Source of the DNA: Mesorhizobium tianshanense
Lineage (GTDB): Bacteria; Pseudomonadota; Alphaproteobacteria; Rhizobiales; Rhizobiaceae
Assembly: GCF_007830515.1 (NCBI RefSeq)
Contig: NZ_VLKT01000034.1
Coordinates: 23,512-87,511, forward strand
Length of the DNA: 64,000 nt
Direction of reading: 5' to 3'
Shown: positions 1 through 8,893 of the stretch, piece after piece
How positions within the stretch are numbered: the first letter of the stretch is position 1
Layout of the letters: every line of letters starts with the position of its first letter
Position numbers and translations under genes: made by a program
The notes under the pieces: model-generated
Databases searched by the model: none
The model's input: the letters and a program-made list of their open reading frames with translations, nothing else
Told to the model about the DNA's origin: nothing

Positions 1-603
1 GCCGCCAACATAGATGGAATCCGGAGCCGACGAATTGGAAGCGATAACGCAGCCATCCATGATGACTGTGGTGCTCCCGGCCGCCTCGAAGGCGCGCGGC
101 GCGGCCCGGTTGAGGGCATAGACGCACGCAGTATCACCATTGTTGGACGTTATGCGGGACCGGACGAGAATGTTGGTGGATGACGGTCCATCGCCGCCGA
201 TTGAGCGCGGAATAAGATAGGTGTAGTTGAGGCTGGATTCAGTCCTGAGGCTCTGGCTTCCGTCGTTTTCCGTCGCCAGACCGTGATAGACGAGCGAGGG
301 CATGTTATCCGTGCTTGCATCGACCGATGCCAAGTTGGCTTTGAGTAGCTTGTCGCCAAGCGCCTGTAGCTCACCGTCGCTCAGGCCCGAGTTGACCTTA
401 ACGGCGATCTCCATGCTTGCTGCATCCAGAGCCGATTGAAGCCTGCTCCGCTCGCGGTTCATGTTCGCGAGATCCACCGCGGCGCCGACTGCTGCAATCA
501 TAGGAAGCAGCATGACAACGAGACCGGTCGCAAAGTTACCGCGGCTGTCTCGAAAGAACCGTTTCACAAGAAGAATTTGGTGCATCATGCCGGCAAAATG
601 CAT
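1..603 (-). CDS. TadG-like Flp pilus assembly protein (cut by window edge)
   Basis: About 201 N-terminal residues are visible; the rest lies left of the window. After a short basic stretch comes the sequence FRDSRGNFATG and a hydrophobic segment near residues 25-45 (LVVMLLPMIAAVGAAVDL). The motif RSRLQSALDAASMEIA follows. This arrangement (basic end, one membrane helix, then a Gln-x-Ala-Leu-Asp-Ala-Ala block) is the TadE/TadG-like N-terminal module, which anchors these proteins in the inner membrane with a long periplasmic part. It lies downstream of tadD in the same direction, but 430 bp away. ATG at 603 is the first in frame; ATGs at 588 and 585 are possible and none has a strong ribosome site. 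Family assignment is confident; the specific role in the pilus is inferred from context. Confidence 0.8.
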   Translation of the reverse strand, partial: MHFAGMMHQILLVKRFFRDSRGNFATGLVVMLLPMIAAVGAAVDLANMNRERSRLQSALDAASMEIAVKVNSGLSDGELQALGDKLLKANLASVDASTDNMPSLVYHGLATENDGSQSLRTESSLNYTYLIPRSIGGDGPSSTNILVRSRITSNNGDTACVYALNRAAPRAFEAAGSTTVIMDGCVIASNSSAPDSIYVGG

Positions 604-1035
604 CCCTGCGGCAAAGAAGTTGTTTCACTGATCACTAAACTCTTAAGTAGGAGGAATTCATCCTCACAGAAAAGCTGCCGGACGGTCAAACCGCTGTCCG
701 GATGGAGGATGCCGCCGTTCCGTGGCCGCGAATGCAGAGCGCTCTCAGCGAGCGGATGCAGGTATCGCTCGACTGTGCACAGCGCGGAACGGTTACCCGT
801 CGCTAATTCTATTGAAAAATAAACAAGACATTCGAAATGGGTGATCGCCAGCACCACTCGTCACCCAGTTTAGAAGGGTAAGTTCTGGCGCTGAAAAACA
901 CCCCAGATCCGTTCTACGCCACCATTTCGCTCCAGAACCGATCTAGCCAGGCTTTCTACAATTTTTCACGTTGGACCCCGCGGCGGTCTGTAAGCCAACT
1001 GCAATTCGTTGGATCCGGCGACGGTTCGAACGTTG
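604..1035. other. Intergenic region between tadD and the tadG-like gene
   Basis: This 432 bp stretch has no convincing gene. The reading frames present have no recognisable domain, no good ribosome site, and composition unlike the neighbours. It is more AT-rich around 625-655 and 815-850. It may hold a separate promoter for the tadG-like gene, but no match good enough to mark was found. Confidence 0.5.
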
Positions 1036-1518
1036 CTACGGCTTGTTCATCAGTGCGAGGTTGGCATCGACCACCGAGGTATCGGTCATTCCTGCCTTGG
1101 CCTCCAGAAGCAATTCGCGGGCTTTTTTCTTGTTGCCGCGCAACAATTGCGAATACCCCATATTGTTGACGATGTGGGCCCGGCGGCCAGCAACCACAAC
1201 AAGCTGATCGTAAGCGCGGTCGGCAAAGTCGAAGCGGCCGAGCTGGTCGTAGGAGGCGGCAAGTCCCAGCCATGCCTCGGCATTGTCGGACCGAAGTTCC
1301 ACCGCCTTGCGGAAGTGCTTTTCCGCCAACCCATAATTGGCTTCGCGGAACTGCGTCTTGCCAGATACGAGATCAGCCCCGCTGATGTCGGTCGTCGCCG
1401 GAGCGATCGACGTGGTCTCGGTGACGTCGACGCTGCTCGTCGTGCATCCCGTCACAATCGTCACGACTGCGACCGCAGCCAACGCGGCGAATTTCGATTG
1501 CCCCATAATCTGCCCCAT
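1036..1518 (-). CDS. tadD: TadD-like TPR lipoprotein
   Basis: 160 aa. The N-terminus is a lipoprotein signal: a hydrophobic run (AALAAVAVVTIVTGC) with the lipobox ending at Cys25, counted from the first ATG; a second ATG four codons later is equally possible. The mature part is a tetratricopeptide-repeat protein, with a clear repeat around residues 60-95 (YGLAEKHFRKAVEL, then AEAWLGLAASYDQLGRFDFADRAYDQL) and a following degenerate repeat. TadD-type lipoproteins sit in the outer membrane or periplasm and help localise the secretin of Flp pilus systems. The gene directly follows tadC (122 bp gap) in the leftward tad operon. Family certain, pilotin-like role inferred. Confidence 0.85.
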   Translation of the reverse strand: MGQIMGQSKFAALAAVAVVTIVTGCTTSSVDVTETTSIAPATTDISGADLVSGKTQFREANYGLAEKHFRKAVELRSDNAEAWLGLAASYDQLGRFDFADRAYDQLVVVAGRRAHIVNNMGYSQLLRGNKKKARELLLEAKAGMTDTSVVDANLALMNKP

Positions 1519-1640
1519 CCGGCCGCTTGGCGGGCCGTCTCATCAAGCACCATAGCGGGTTCGGCTTAAGCTTCGGTGGCGTGTTTCGACCAAATATTAG
1601 GAAAGCCGAACATATCGGATTAACTATCGACTGGAGCGGA

Positions 1641-2600
1641 TCAGTCGCCTGCCGTCATTTTCACGATGATCGGGATGATGGCGATCATCAGCACGACTGG
1701 CAGGATGCAGATCGTAACCGGCACCGACATCTTTGCCGGCAGCGCGTGCGCCTTTTCCTCAGCTATCGACATGCGCTTGTGACGCATTTCGTCCGAATAA
1801 ACCCGAAGCGCGCCCGAAAGGCTGGTGCCAAGCTCCTTCGATTGCTGAAGCAGCGTGGCGAAGGAGCGTACCTCTTCGAGGCTCAGGCGATCAGCCAACG
1901 ATTTCAGCGCATCGTCAAGGCTGCGCCCTGCCCTGAGTTCGAGCGAGACAAGCTGAAGGTTCTGGCTGAGCGAGGGATGAGTGATAAAGAGCTCTTTCGA
2001 CACCCGCTCGATCCCGGCCTCCATGCTCATGCCGGCGTCCGCGCAGACGATCATCAGGTCCATGAAATCGGGAAAGCCATTGCGGTATTCCCGCATTTTC
2101 GTACGGACCTGCGAGGTCAATACAAGTCCCGGCAGAAAATAACCGGCGCCACCGGACATGATGATAAAAGTCCAGCGGCTCGGAACTGCCGATTCACCGC
2201 CAAACCAGCGGACGACCAGAAACGCAACAACGGCTCCAGCCAGGAAGCCGACAAAGCGGATGACAAAAAACCTGCCGACCGCGCCTGGATCCATGTGACC
2301 AGCCTGGATGAGTTTCATCCGCAGCCGCGCAACGTTTTCCGGATCGCTTTTGGCGTAGAATTCATGGGCGGTTTTCATCGCCTTGTCGCGGACGGCGCTG
2401 GCGTTCCGTTTCGGCGCGGCGGTCGGCTTGGGTGCCTCCGCAACCTGGGAGACTTCGACCTTGAGCCGGCGCTTCAAGTCGCCGCGTCCTCCACGCGCGG
2501 TACTCCACTGCCAGAGGATCGCTCCTACTCCCACGGCGAGCAGCAAAAGCGCCAGCGACGTCGGGCGAAGGGAGGCAAGGAGGCCGATCAGGGTTTCCAT
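1641..2600 (-). CDS. tadC: Flp pilus inner-membrane platform protein TadC
   Basis: 319 aa, T2SSF (GspF) domain membrane protein. One TM helix lies at the N-terminus, with others near residues 110-160 and at the C-terminus (VPVTICILPVVLMIAIIPIIV). The cytoplasmic loop carries the typical segment DFMDLMIVCADAGMSMEAGI followed by RAGRSLDDALKSLADR. TadB and TadC form the inner-membrane platform that the ATPase TadA works on when it polymerises Flp pilin. It begins 1 bp after the tadB stop, so the two are probably translationally coupled. Confidence 0.93.
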   Translation of the reverse strand: METLIGLLASLRPTSLALLLLAVGVGAILWQWSTARGGRGDLKRRLKVEVSQVAEAPKPTAAPKRNASAVRDKAMKTAHEFYAKSDPENVARLRMKLIQAGHMDPGAVGRFFVIRFVGFLAGAVVAFLVVRWFGGESAVPSRWTFIIMSGGAGYFLPGLVLTSQVRTKMREYRNGFPDFMDLMIVCADAGMSMEAGIERVSKELFITHPSLSQNLQLVSLELRAGRSLDDALKSLADRLSLEEVRSFATLLQQSKELGTSLSGALRVYSDEMRHKRMSIAEEKAHALPAKMSVPVTICILPVVLMIAIIPIIVKMTAGD

Positions 2601-2601
2601 G

Positions 2602-3567
2602 TCAGAATTTGAAGTTCGACATCTTGAACATTATGGCGTTGCCCAGCATTAGCCATGAGATCGAACCGCCTAACAGATACCAAGTCATCGGCTCGCCCCA
2701 GACGCTCTCGTAAAATTGCGGCATCAAGACCATGATGCCGACCATCAGCAGCGCCGGTACGGCGGTCAGGATGTAGGCCGACATGCGGCCCTCGGTCGAG
2801 ATTGCTCGCACTTTGCGCCGCAGCTTTCCGCGCTCGCGGATGACCGACGACAGACCATCCAGGATTTCGCGCAGATTGCCGCCTGAACTGCTCTGGATCG
2901 ACACAGCGGTGACGAACAGCGGCAGGTCTTCGTGTCCGACGCGCTCGAACAGCGAATGCAGCGCGGAAACCAGGTCGGAGCCATAGGTCACTTCGTCGGC
3001 GATCACGCCGAATTCGGTGCCGATCGGATCGGCCATTTCACGCGCCACCATCGAGATCGCCACCGGAACCGGATGCCCTGCCTTGAGGCTTCGCGTGATG
3101 AGTTCCAGAGCTTCTGGAAGCTGCATTCCGAACATCTTGTGCCGCCGCTTGCGCAGGAACCGCAGGGTTATGATCGGAAAGACCAAACACATGACCGCAA
3201 GCACTGCCAGTGCAATGATCAGCGGCAGGCCGTAGGAAACGGCAAACAGGCAGATGCCAAGCGCCAGACCCGACGTGATCAGCAGAAATTTCGGCAGTGG
3301 TAGGACCATGCCGGACTGGATCCGCAGCTTCCGAATCCGGTCGAGTGAAAGCATCGAAGCACCGCCTTCCATCCCACGCTCTTTGCGCAGTTGGATCAGC
3401 ACCTGCTCTTGGCTGAGCTTTTTCTCCTGCAGCTTCATTCGCCGATTGATCGCCATGCGGCGATCCCGGTGCCCGGCGTAAAGCAGGTAAAACGCTTCGG
3501 CGATCATGATGCCGGTCAGACCGGCGCCGGCATAAATGACATAGATGGCGCTGAATCCCTCGAGCAT
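2602..3567 (-). CDS. tadB: Flp pilus inner-membrane platform protein TadB
   Basis: 321 aa. An N-terminal TM helix (IYVIYAGAGLTGIMIAEAF) is followed by a charged linker with many Arg/Lys/Glu, a TM pair near residues 95-140, and a T2SSF domain with the signature LPEALELITRSLKAGHPV and SSGGNLREIL. It ends with two TM helices. It is the partner of TadC in the inner-membrane platform. The start is 3 bp downstream of the tadA stop, and the TadB stop is followed almost at once by the TadC start, so the whole block is one transcription unit. Confidence 0.93.
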   Translation of the reverse strand: MLEGFSAIYVIYAGAGLTGIMIAEAFYLLYAGHRDRRMAINRRMKLQEKKLSQEQVLIQLRKERGMEGGASMLSLDRIRKLRIQSGMVLPLPKFLLITSGLALGICLFAVSYGLPLIIALAVLAVMCLVFPIITLRFLRKRRHKMFGMQLPEALELITRSLKAGHPVPVAISMVAREMADPIGTEFGVIADEVTYGSDLVSALHSLFERVGHEDLPLFVTAVSIQSSSGGNLREILDGLSSVIRERGKLRRKVRAISTEGRMSAYILTAVPALLMVGIMVLMPQFYESVWGEPMTWYLLGGSISWLMLGNAIMFKMSNFKF

Positions 3568-3570
3568 TGA

Positions 3571-4989
3571 TTATTCCTGCTGTCTGCCAGGCTCGAAATA
3601 TCGCCCAGGAAATTCGATGCCCATCGCCTTCAGGTCTTCGAGGAAGCGCGGGCGCAGGCCCGTCGCCTCGAAGTGGCCAAGGATCGTCCCGTCCGCTTCT
3701 ATGCCGGTGCGCACGAAGCGAAATATCTCCTGCATCTGGATCACGTCGCCTTCCATCCCGGTCACTTCGGCGACGCTCGTGACCTTGCGCTTGCCGTCGG
3801 AAAGCCGGGTAAGCTGCACGATGATGTCGAGCGCGCTTGCGATCTGGCTGCGGATCGACTGCACGGTCATCGGCATTCCGGTCATGCCGAGCATCTGTTC
3901 GAGACGGGAAATCGCGTCGCGCGGCGTGTTGGCATGAATGGTCGCCATCGAGCCTTCGTGGCCGGTGTTCATCGCCTGAAGCATGTCGAAGGCTTCCTCG
4001 CCGCGGCACTCGCCGAGGATGACGCGGTCCGGCCGCATGCGCAGCGCGTTTTTGACCAGATCGCGCTGCTTGAGTTCGCCGTGACCCTCGATATTGGCCG
4101 GCCTCGTCTCCATGCGCGCCACATGCGGCTGCTGCAATTGCAGTTCGGCCGCGTCTTCGATGGTGATCAGGCGCTCGTCTTCGGGGATGAAGGCCGACAG
4201 CGCGTTCAGCATCGTCGTCTTGCCGGTGCCGGTGCCGCCGGAAATAATCGTCGTCTTGCGGGCATGGACTGCGGCGGCAAGGACCTCGGCCATGTTCTGC
4301 GTGACCGCACCAAATTCAACGAGCTTATGCAGACCGAGCTTATTCTTGGAGAATTTGCGGATGGATACCAGCGGCCCGTCGACACCGACCGGTCGGATGG
4401 CGGCATTGAAGCGTGAGCCGTCGAGCATGCGCGCGTCGACCATCGGCTGGGATTCATCGACGCGACGGCCGACGGCCGCAACGATCTTGTTGATGATGCG
4501 TATGAGGTGAGCTTCGTCCTTGAACGGAATATGCACCTGCTCGAGCTTGCCATGCCGCTCGACGAAGCAACTGCGATGGCCGTTGATCAGGATGTCGTTG
4601 ATGGCTGGGTCTTTCAGCAACGGCTCGAGCGGGCCGAGGCCGACCATTTCGTCGACAATGTCATCCACCAGCGCGTCGAGTTCGGCGACATTGACCGCAA
4701 GCCGTTCGCCGCGCGCCTTCTCGGAGACGAAATCATGCACCTGCCGCCGCATCTCTTCGCGCGGCAGGCGCTCGAGCGCTACGAGGTTGATCTCTTCGAT
4801 CAGCATGCGGTGAATGCGCATTCTGGCGTCGAGGACCTTCGTGGGCTTTGCCGGTCCCACCTCGGGTTTCGGCGGGGCCGGCTTGCGTGTCGTCGGGATG
4901 ACGATCGGCCGATGCTGGATTGGCGCCTGCTCGTGCCGGCTTTCCGGCGTGGCATCGCGTTTCTGGAGCGTCGAAAATCGGCTGATCAC
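3571..4989 (-). CDS. cpaF: Flp pilus assembly ATPase TadA/CpaF
   Basis: 472 aa, type II/IV secretion ATPase of the GspE superfamily. The first ~60 residues are a Pro-rich variable tail. The N-terminal domain follows (INDILINGHRSCFVERHGKLE). Walker A is GGTGTGKTT near residue 250, with the Asp box ITIEDAAELQLQQ, a Walker B region (RVILGECRGEEAFDMLQAMNTGH) and the His box (GSMATIHANT). It powers Flp pilus extension, and possibly retraction, from the cytoplasmic face. The start overlaps the end of cpaE by 4 bp. All catalytic motifs look intact. Confidence 0.95.
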   Translation of the reverse strand: MISRFSTLQKRDATPESRHEQAPIQHRPIVIPTTRKPAPPKPEVGPAKPTKVLDARMRIHRMLIEEINLVALERLPREEMRRQVHDFVSEKARGERLAVNVAELDALVDDIVDEMVGLGPLEPLLKDPAINDILINGHRSCFVERHGKLEQVHIPFKDEAHLIRIINKIVAAVGRRVDESQPMVDARMLDGSRFNAAIRPVGVDGPLVSIRKFSKNKLGLHKLVEFGAVTQNMAEVLAAAVHARKTTIISGGTGTGKTTMLNALSAFIPEDERLITIEDAAELQLQQPHVARMETRPANIEGHGELKQRDLVKNALRMRPDRVILGECRGEEAFDMLQAMNTGHEGSMATIHANTPRDAISRLEQMLGMTGMPMTVQSIRSQIASALDIIVQLTRLSDGKRKVTSVAEVTGMEGDVIQMQEIFRFVRTGIEADGTILGHFEATGLRPRFLEDLKAMGIEFPGRYFEPGRQQE

Positions 4990-6197
4990 CCGGCTCTCCT
5001 CAAAAGACTTTTGCCGAGCCCGAACAGTGAACGCTTTTTCCGCGTTTCCGCCACGACCTCATCAGGCAGGACTATTCGCCTGAGATCGTTGACGAAATTC
5101 GCGTTAGGGTCGATCTCGTGCAGCGGAACGCCGCGATCGACGGCCTCGCGCACCAGCTTGTAATTGTTCGAGATGCCGCCGACGAAATGCTCGCCGAGGA
5201 ATGCCTGGACGTCGGCCCGCTTGATGCCGCTTTCGAACAGGCGTTGTTCGAAGCGGTTGACGATGACGTTTGGCTTCACCTCCTTGCCCACCGTCTCATA
5301 AACGGCCTGGATCAGCCGCTGCGTATGGCGCAGGCACGGCACGGTCATTTCGGCGACGATGTAGAGCTTGTTTGAGCCCAGCAGCACGGTCTCCGTCCAG
5401 GGAAACCACGTGCGCGGCATGTCGATGACGACATTGTCGAAATAGGCGGAGACGAGGTCCAGCATGCGGACAACCACGTCGGCGTTGAACGTGCGCATCT
5501 CCGCTGGCCGCGCAGGCGCAGCCAGCACACAGAGACCGCTCGCATGTTTCGAGAGCATCACGTCAAGAAGCTGGCGGTCAAGGCGTTCCGGCTGATTCTC
5601 GATTTCGTTGATGTCAAAGCGTGGCTCGAGGTCGAGATATTCGGCGCATGAGCCTTGCTGGAAATTGAGATCGACTACGCAGGTCGACGATCCGCGCGTT
5701 ACCGAATGGTGGAGCTGGAACGCGGTTTGCAGCGTCAGCGTGGTGGTGCCTACCCCCCCGGCGGCGGGCATGAACGTGTAGATTTGCGACTCGGTGTTCT
5801 CTTCGCGCCCCGGTCCCTCAAGCGCGCGAACGCAGGAGCGAACAAGATCGGCGGTGGTCAGCGGCTTGACCAGAAAATCGGCGACCTGAAGCTGAACCAG
5901 GATGCGCGCGGCGGACGCATTGAATTCCTGAGTCACAACGATGATTGCAGCGCGCCTCTCGAGTCGCCGCGTAATGCGCTGCAGCGCCTCGATCTCGTTG
6001 AGCTTGGCCGCATCCATGTCGACGATCACCGCGCTGCAATCAGCCTCCTGGATTTCGCCGCGTAACTCGGTGACGTTCTTCTCGACCGTAACAAGCGCAA
6101 CCGCCTCCGACGAGGCGAACGCCGTCCTCGTTTTCTGCACAAAGCTCTTGTCGGTGGAAACAAGCACGATCCGCTTGGTTTTTCCGGGATTTGCCAT
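4986..6197 (-). CDS. cpaE: Pilus assembly/localisation protein CpaE (TadZ)
   Basis: 403 aa. The N-terminal ~130 residues form a receiver-like domain (IVLVSTDKSFVQKTRTAF; SAVIVDMDA). A ParA/MinD-like ATPase domain follows, whose P-loop is degenerate: AAGGVGTTTLT near residue 150 lacks the MinD signature lysine, which is typical of CpaE/TadZ. The central region contains VIDMPRTWFPWTETVLLGSNKLYIV. CpaE/TadZ marks the pole or site where the Tad apparatus is assembled. It overlaps cpaF by 4 bp and follows the small lipoprotein gene by 29 bp. Confidence 0.92.
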   Translation of the reverse strand: MANPGKTKRIVLVSTDKSFVQKTRTAFASSEAVALVTVEKNVTELRGEIQEADCSAVIVDMDAAKLNEIEALQRITRRLERRAAIIVVTQEFNASAARILVQLQVADFLVKPLTTADLVRSCVRALEGPGREENTESQIYTFMPAAGGVGTTTLTLQTAFQLHHSVTRGSSTCVVDLNFQQGSCAEYLDLEPRFDINEIENQPERLDRQLLDVMLSKHASGLCVLAAPARPAEMRTFNADVVVRMLDLVSAYFDNVVIDMPRTWFPWTETVLLGSNKLYIVAEMTVPCLRHTQRLIQAVYETVGKEVKPNVIVNRFEQRLFESGIKRADVQAFLGEHFVGGISNNYKLVREAVDRGVPLHEIDPNANFVNDLRRIVLPDEVVAETRKKRSLFGLGKSLLRRAG

Positions 6198-6226
6198 TCT
6201 TCTCGCCCGCGCGTTTGGTGGCCTGA

Positions 6227-6496
6227 TCAGTAACCGGCCGTGGGTTGCGATGCTTTTTCCTCGACCGCTTTCGGGGCCGCGCTTGGCTGGGCGCCGCGGT
6301 CTGCTGGCACCCGAAGCCGGGTGCGTTCGACGCCCTCAGGCCACGGATCGACCATCTGCATCACGGTGTTGGCCGCCATCGCATTGCCCGCGCCTCGGGT
6401 CAGCCCGTCGAGACGCATCGTCTCCTCGGTGGCACAACCGCTGGCAGAGGCAAGCATTGCGACGGCGCCGACCAATGAAAGCGTTCGCATGCTCAT
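6227..6496 (-). CDS. Small lipoprotein of the tad locus, in the CpaD position
   Basis: 89 aa. It has a lipoprotein signal peptide with lipobox SASGC (Cys21). The mature part is only ~69 residues: a segment with GAGNAMAANTVMQMVDPWP and then an Ala/Pro/Lys-rich tail. It overlaps the end of cpaC by 4 bp and precedes cpaE, the place where many alphaproteobacterial loci have the ~200-aa CpaD lipoprotein. It is far too short for a full CpaD. I recall similar short lipoproteins in rhizobial pilus loci but cannot verify this. A secretin-associated lipoprotein role is inference from position. Confidence 0.75.
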   Translation of the reverse strand: MSMRTLSLVGAVAMLASASGCATEETMRLDGLTRGAGNAMAANTVMQMVDPWPEGVERTRLRVPADRGAQPSAAPKAVEEKASQPTAGY

Positions 6497-7929
6497 TCCT
6501 TTGGGAGATCGAGGAAGTGGCCGACTTTTTTGGCCGGAGCGGCAGCGTCGGTTGCGGTCCCGCCATTGTGGGCGGCGTTGGCGGTTTTCACCTCCTCCAC
6601 ATTGCCCAGAAAATAATCGACATTGCTTGCCGGCAAGGTGCCGTCAGCCGGCGTCAGCGGCTTCTTCGATGGGTCCATCGGCTTAACGAGGTACGGCGTG
6701 ACGATGATGACCAGGTCCGTTTCGCGCCGCTGATACGCTCTGGAACTGAACAGCGGGCCGAGCACCGGCAACTTGCCCAGACCTGGAACGCGCTGCTGAA
6801 CCATGTCGTTCTCGCTTTGCAGCAAGCCCGCCATCATGAAACTCTGACCGCCTTTCAGATCGATCGACGTGTGCGCGCGCCGCACCACGAAACCCGGGAT
6901 GGAGATGTTGCCGATATTGTAGGAAGCCGATCTATCGATCGAGGAGACCTCCGGCTCGATGTCGAGAGCGATCAGGCCGTCGCTGAGCACGGTCGGTGTG
7001 AAGTCCAGGCTGACGCCGAACTTTTTGTATTCGACTGAGATCTTGCCGTCCTCTTCCGAGACTGGGATCGGAAACTCGCCGCCCGCCAGGAAGCTCGCTT
7101 TTTCACCCGAGCGCGCAATCAGGTTCGGTTCGGCAAGACGTCGCGCGACACCGCGGTCTTCCAGAGCCTTGATGGCGACATCGATTGACACGCCGTTGGA
7201 GAGAAGGCCGCCGATGAGCTGTGCCGCGGGAGCCGCCTTAGAAACCGAAGGGGTAGAGTTGAATGAGACGCCGCCATTGCTGCCGATGTATGTCACGCCG
7301 ATTTTGGTGCCGAGTTCCTGTCCCACCTGCCGGTTGATTTCGACGAAGCGCACATTCAGCTGAACCTGCTGCGACGAGGAAATATTGACCGAGTTGATGA
7401 CCGTTTCTTCGCCCGAAAAATTGGTGGCGATCCGAGTCGCCTTATCAACCGCCAACGCATCTTCGGCTGAGCCGGACAGAACAAGCCGGCCATTCGCCGA
7501 GCTAACCTTTATGTTGGCCCCCGGCACGCTGTCGCGGATGGTGCTGGCCAAACGGTCGGTGTCGAGCGTCACCTCGATGTCCATCGTACCGACCAGTTTC
7601 TTGTTTTCGTCGAAGAGAGCGATGCCCGTGGTGCCGAGATTACTGCCGAGCAGGTAGAAGGAGCGGTCCGTCAGTGGCTTGACGTTGGCGATCTCTGGAT
7701 CGCCGATGACGATCTCGTAGAACGGCACATCGGTCTTGATCGTTCTGGGCTTTCCCCTGGCGAGCTTGATCGAGATGTTTTTGGTCGAGGTAATGTAAAC
7801 CACGCCGTTGCCGGCCTCAGCGTTTCCAACGCCAACCAGAAAGTGTCCCGCCGCAAACGAGATCGCCAGCAAGGCTATTCCGGCAGCATGCGCGCCGCTC
7901 CGACACAAATTGCCCACCCACCCAAACAT
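6493..7929 (-). CDS. cpaC: Flp pilus outer-membrane secretin CpaC (RcpA)
   Basis: 478 aa from ATG 7929. This start is chosen because it is followed by a signal peptide (core AAGIALLAISFAAGHFLVGVG), has GGGGA upstream, and leaves a 40 bp gap after cpaB; an upstream ATG at 7989 would overlap cpaB. Domains in order: pilus/toxin-secretin N-terminal domain (SIKLARGKPRTIKTDVPFYEIVIGDPEIA is its hallmark), a BON-like region (VKVSSANGRLVLSG type), then the secretin domain from ~residue 215 (VRFVEINRQVGQELG; VARRLAEPNLIARSGEKASFLAGGEFPIPV; VPGLGKLPVLGPLFSS). It forms the outer-membrane pore for the Flp pilus. Confidence 0.94.
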   Translation of the reverse strand: MFGWVGNLCRSGAHAAGIALLAISFAAGHFLVGVGNAEAGNGVVYITSTKNISIKLARGKPRTIKTDVPFYEIVIGDPEIANVKPLTDRSFYLLGSNLGTTGIALFDENKKLVGTMDIEVTLDTDRLASTIRDSVPGANIKVSSANGRLVLSGSAEDALAVDKATRIATNFSGEETVINSVNISSSQQVQLNVRFVEINRQVGQELGTKIGVTYIGSNGGVSFNSTPSVSKAAPAAQLIGGLLSNGVSIDVAIKALEDRGVARRLAEPNLIARSGEKASFLAGGEFPIPVSEEDGKISVEYKKFGVSLDFTPTVLSDGLIALDIEPEVSSIDRSASYNIGNISIPGFVVRRAHTSIDLKGGQSFMMAGLLQSENDMVQQRVPGLGKLPVLGPLFSSRAYQRRETDLVIIVTPYLVKPMDPSKKPLTPADGTLPASNVDYFLGNVEEVKTANAAHNGGTATDAAAPAKKVGHFLDLPKE

Positions 7930-7969
7930 TGCCTGTCCCCAAAAATCCGGCACCCCTGCCGGTGTCGTG

Positions 7970-8893
7970 TCACTTGTCCGGCGCAACAACCTGATAGGAT
8001 TGCGGGTTGGTGCCGCGCGTCACGATCACGGTCTTGAATTTTTGCGCTTCCGGCCCCTCTGCGGCGATCGCCTCGATGACTGCGACCGCAGCATCCGACG
8101 CGCCGGCCACCGAGCCGCCGAATGAAGAGATGGTCGTCAAACCGTCTGTCGAACCACCGCCTTCGCTTGAGGCGCGCAGCGACAGCGACAGCGTGCCCAC
8201 CGTGCGGCCCAGCGCCACCTTCTGCGCGCCCTCGGCATTGACCTCGATGGTCACAGAATTAGCGATCTGCGGACTGATCTGCCGCTCGTCGGCGCCCTGG
8301 CCGACGGTCAGCACCTTGGCGCTCTCGACCACGATCTCACTGGTCAGCGTCGAACCAGCCGCGCCTTCGGCATTTTTCGCGACTTCGGTGATGGCGCCGG
8401 CGTCGCGCGTCAGCACCACGTCGACATGGTCGCCGGGCATAACGAAGCCGCCGACGCCGGCTATTTCGTCGGTGCGGATTGTCACCGCCCGCATGCCGGG
8501 CGAAAGCAGGTTCGACAGCGTCGCGCGCCCATTGGGACCCGACAGTTTTGCAAGCAAAAGCGGCTCGTTGATCTCGAGGGGTGAAAGCACGACACGGCTT
8601 CCCTCGGCCAAAGCTTCGTTGATCGTCGTGAAGGCGCCCTGCGGAAGCGAATCCTGCGGCCACGGAATTTCCGCCAGTTGCGTCCGCTCTAGCGCCATGC
8701 CGAAGCGCAGCGGCGCCCTGGCGACGACGATCGTCTGAAACTGCATCGCCGGCGGCGCGGGTGTCGGAACTGCGAGCGAAATCTCTCCGGCACGAGCGTT
8801 TGTTTCGCTCTTAATCCAGAGATCGGCGGCAAAGATCGAGGCCGCGCCGAACACCGCGGCGATGCCGATCATTGTAATGGCTTTGCCCTTCAC
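7970..8893 (-). CDS. cpaB: Flp pilus assembly protein CpaB (RcpC)
   Basis: 307 aa from GTG 8893, preceded 8 nt upstream by GAGG. An in-frame GTG at 8914 would add seven residues but has no well-spaced ribosome site. An N-terminal TM anchor (MIGIAAVFGAASIFAADL) is followed by a SAF domain (VVARAPLRFGMALERTQLAEIPWP; RAVTIRTDEIAGVGGFVMPGDHVDVVLT) and the RcpC domain with a long Ser/Ala/Gly-rich region. CpaB/RcpC is thought to work in the periplasm with the secretin. It is the first recognisable gene of the leftward tad operon in the window. Confidence 0.93.
   Translation of the reverse strand: MKGKAITMIGIAAVFGAASIFAADLWIKSETNARAGEISLAVPTPAPPAMQFQTIVVARAPLRFGMALERTQLAEIPWPQDSLPQGAFTTINEALAEGSRVVLSPLEINEPLLLAKLSGPNGRATLSNLLSPGMRAVTIRTDEIAGVGGFVMPGDHVDVVLTRDAGAITEVAKNAEGAAGSTLTSEIVVESAKVLTVGQGADERQISPQIANSVTIEVNAEGAQKVALGRTVGTLSLSLRASSEGGGSTDGLTTISSFGGSVAGASDAAVAVIEAIAAEGPEAQKFKTVIVTRGTNPQSYQVVAPDK

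Noticed and set aside
585..857. 90-aa frame upstream of the tadG-like gene
   Set aside because: No ribosome site, no recognisable domain, and it overlaps the tadG start; probably leader sequence.
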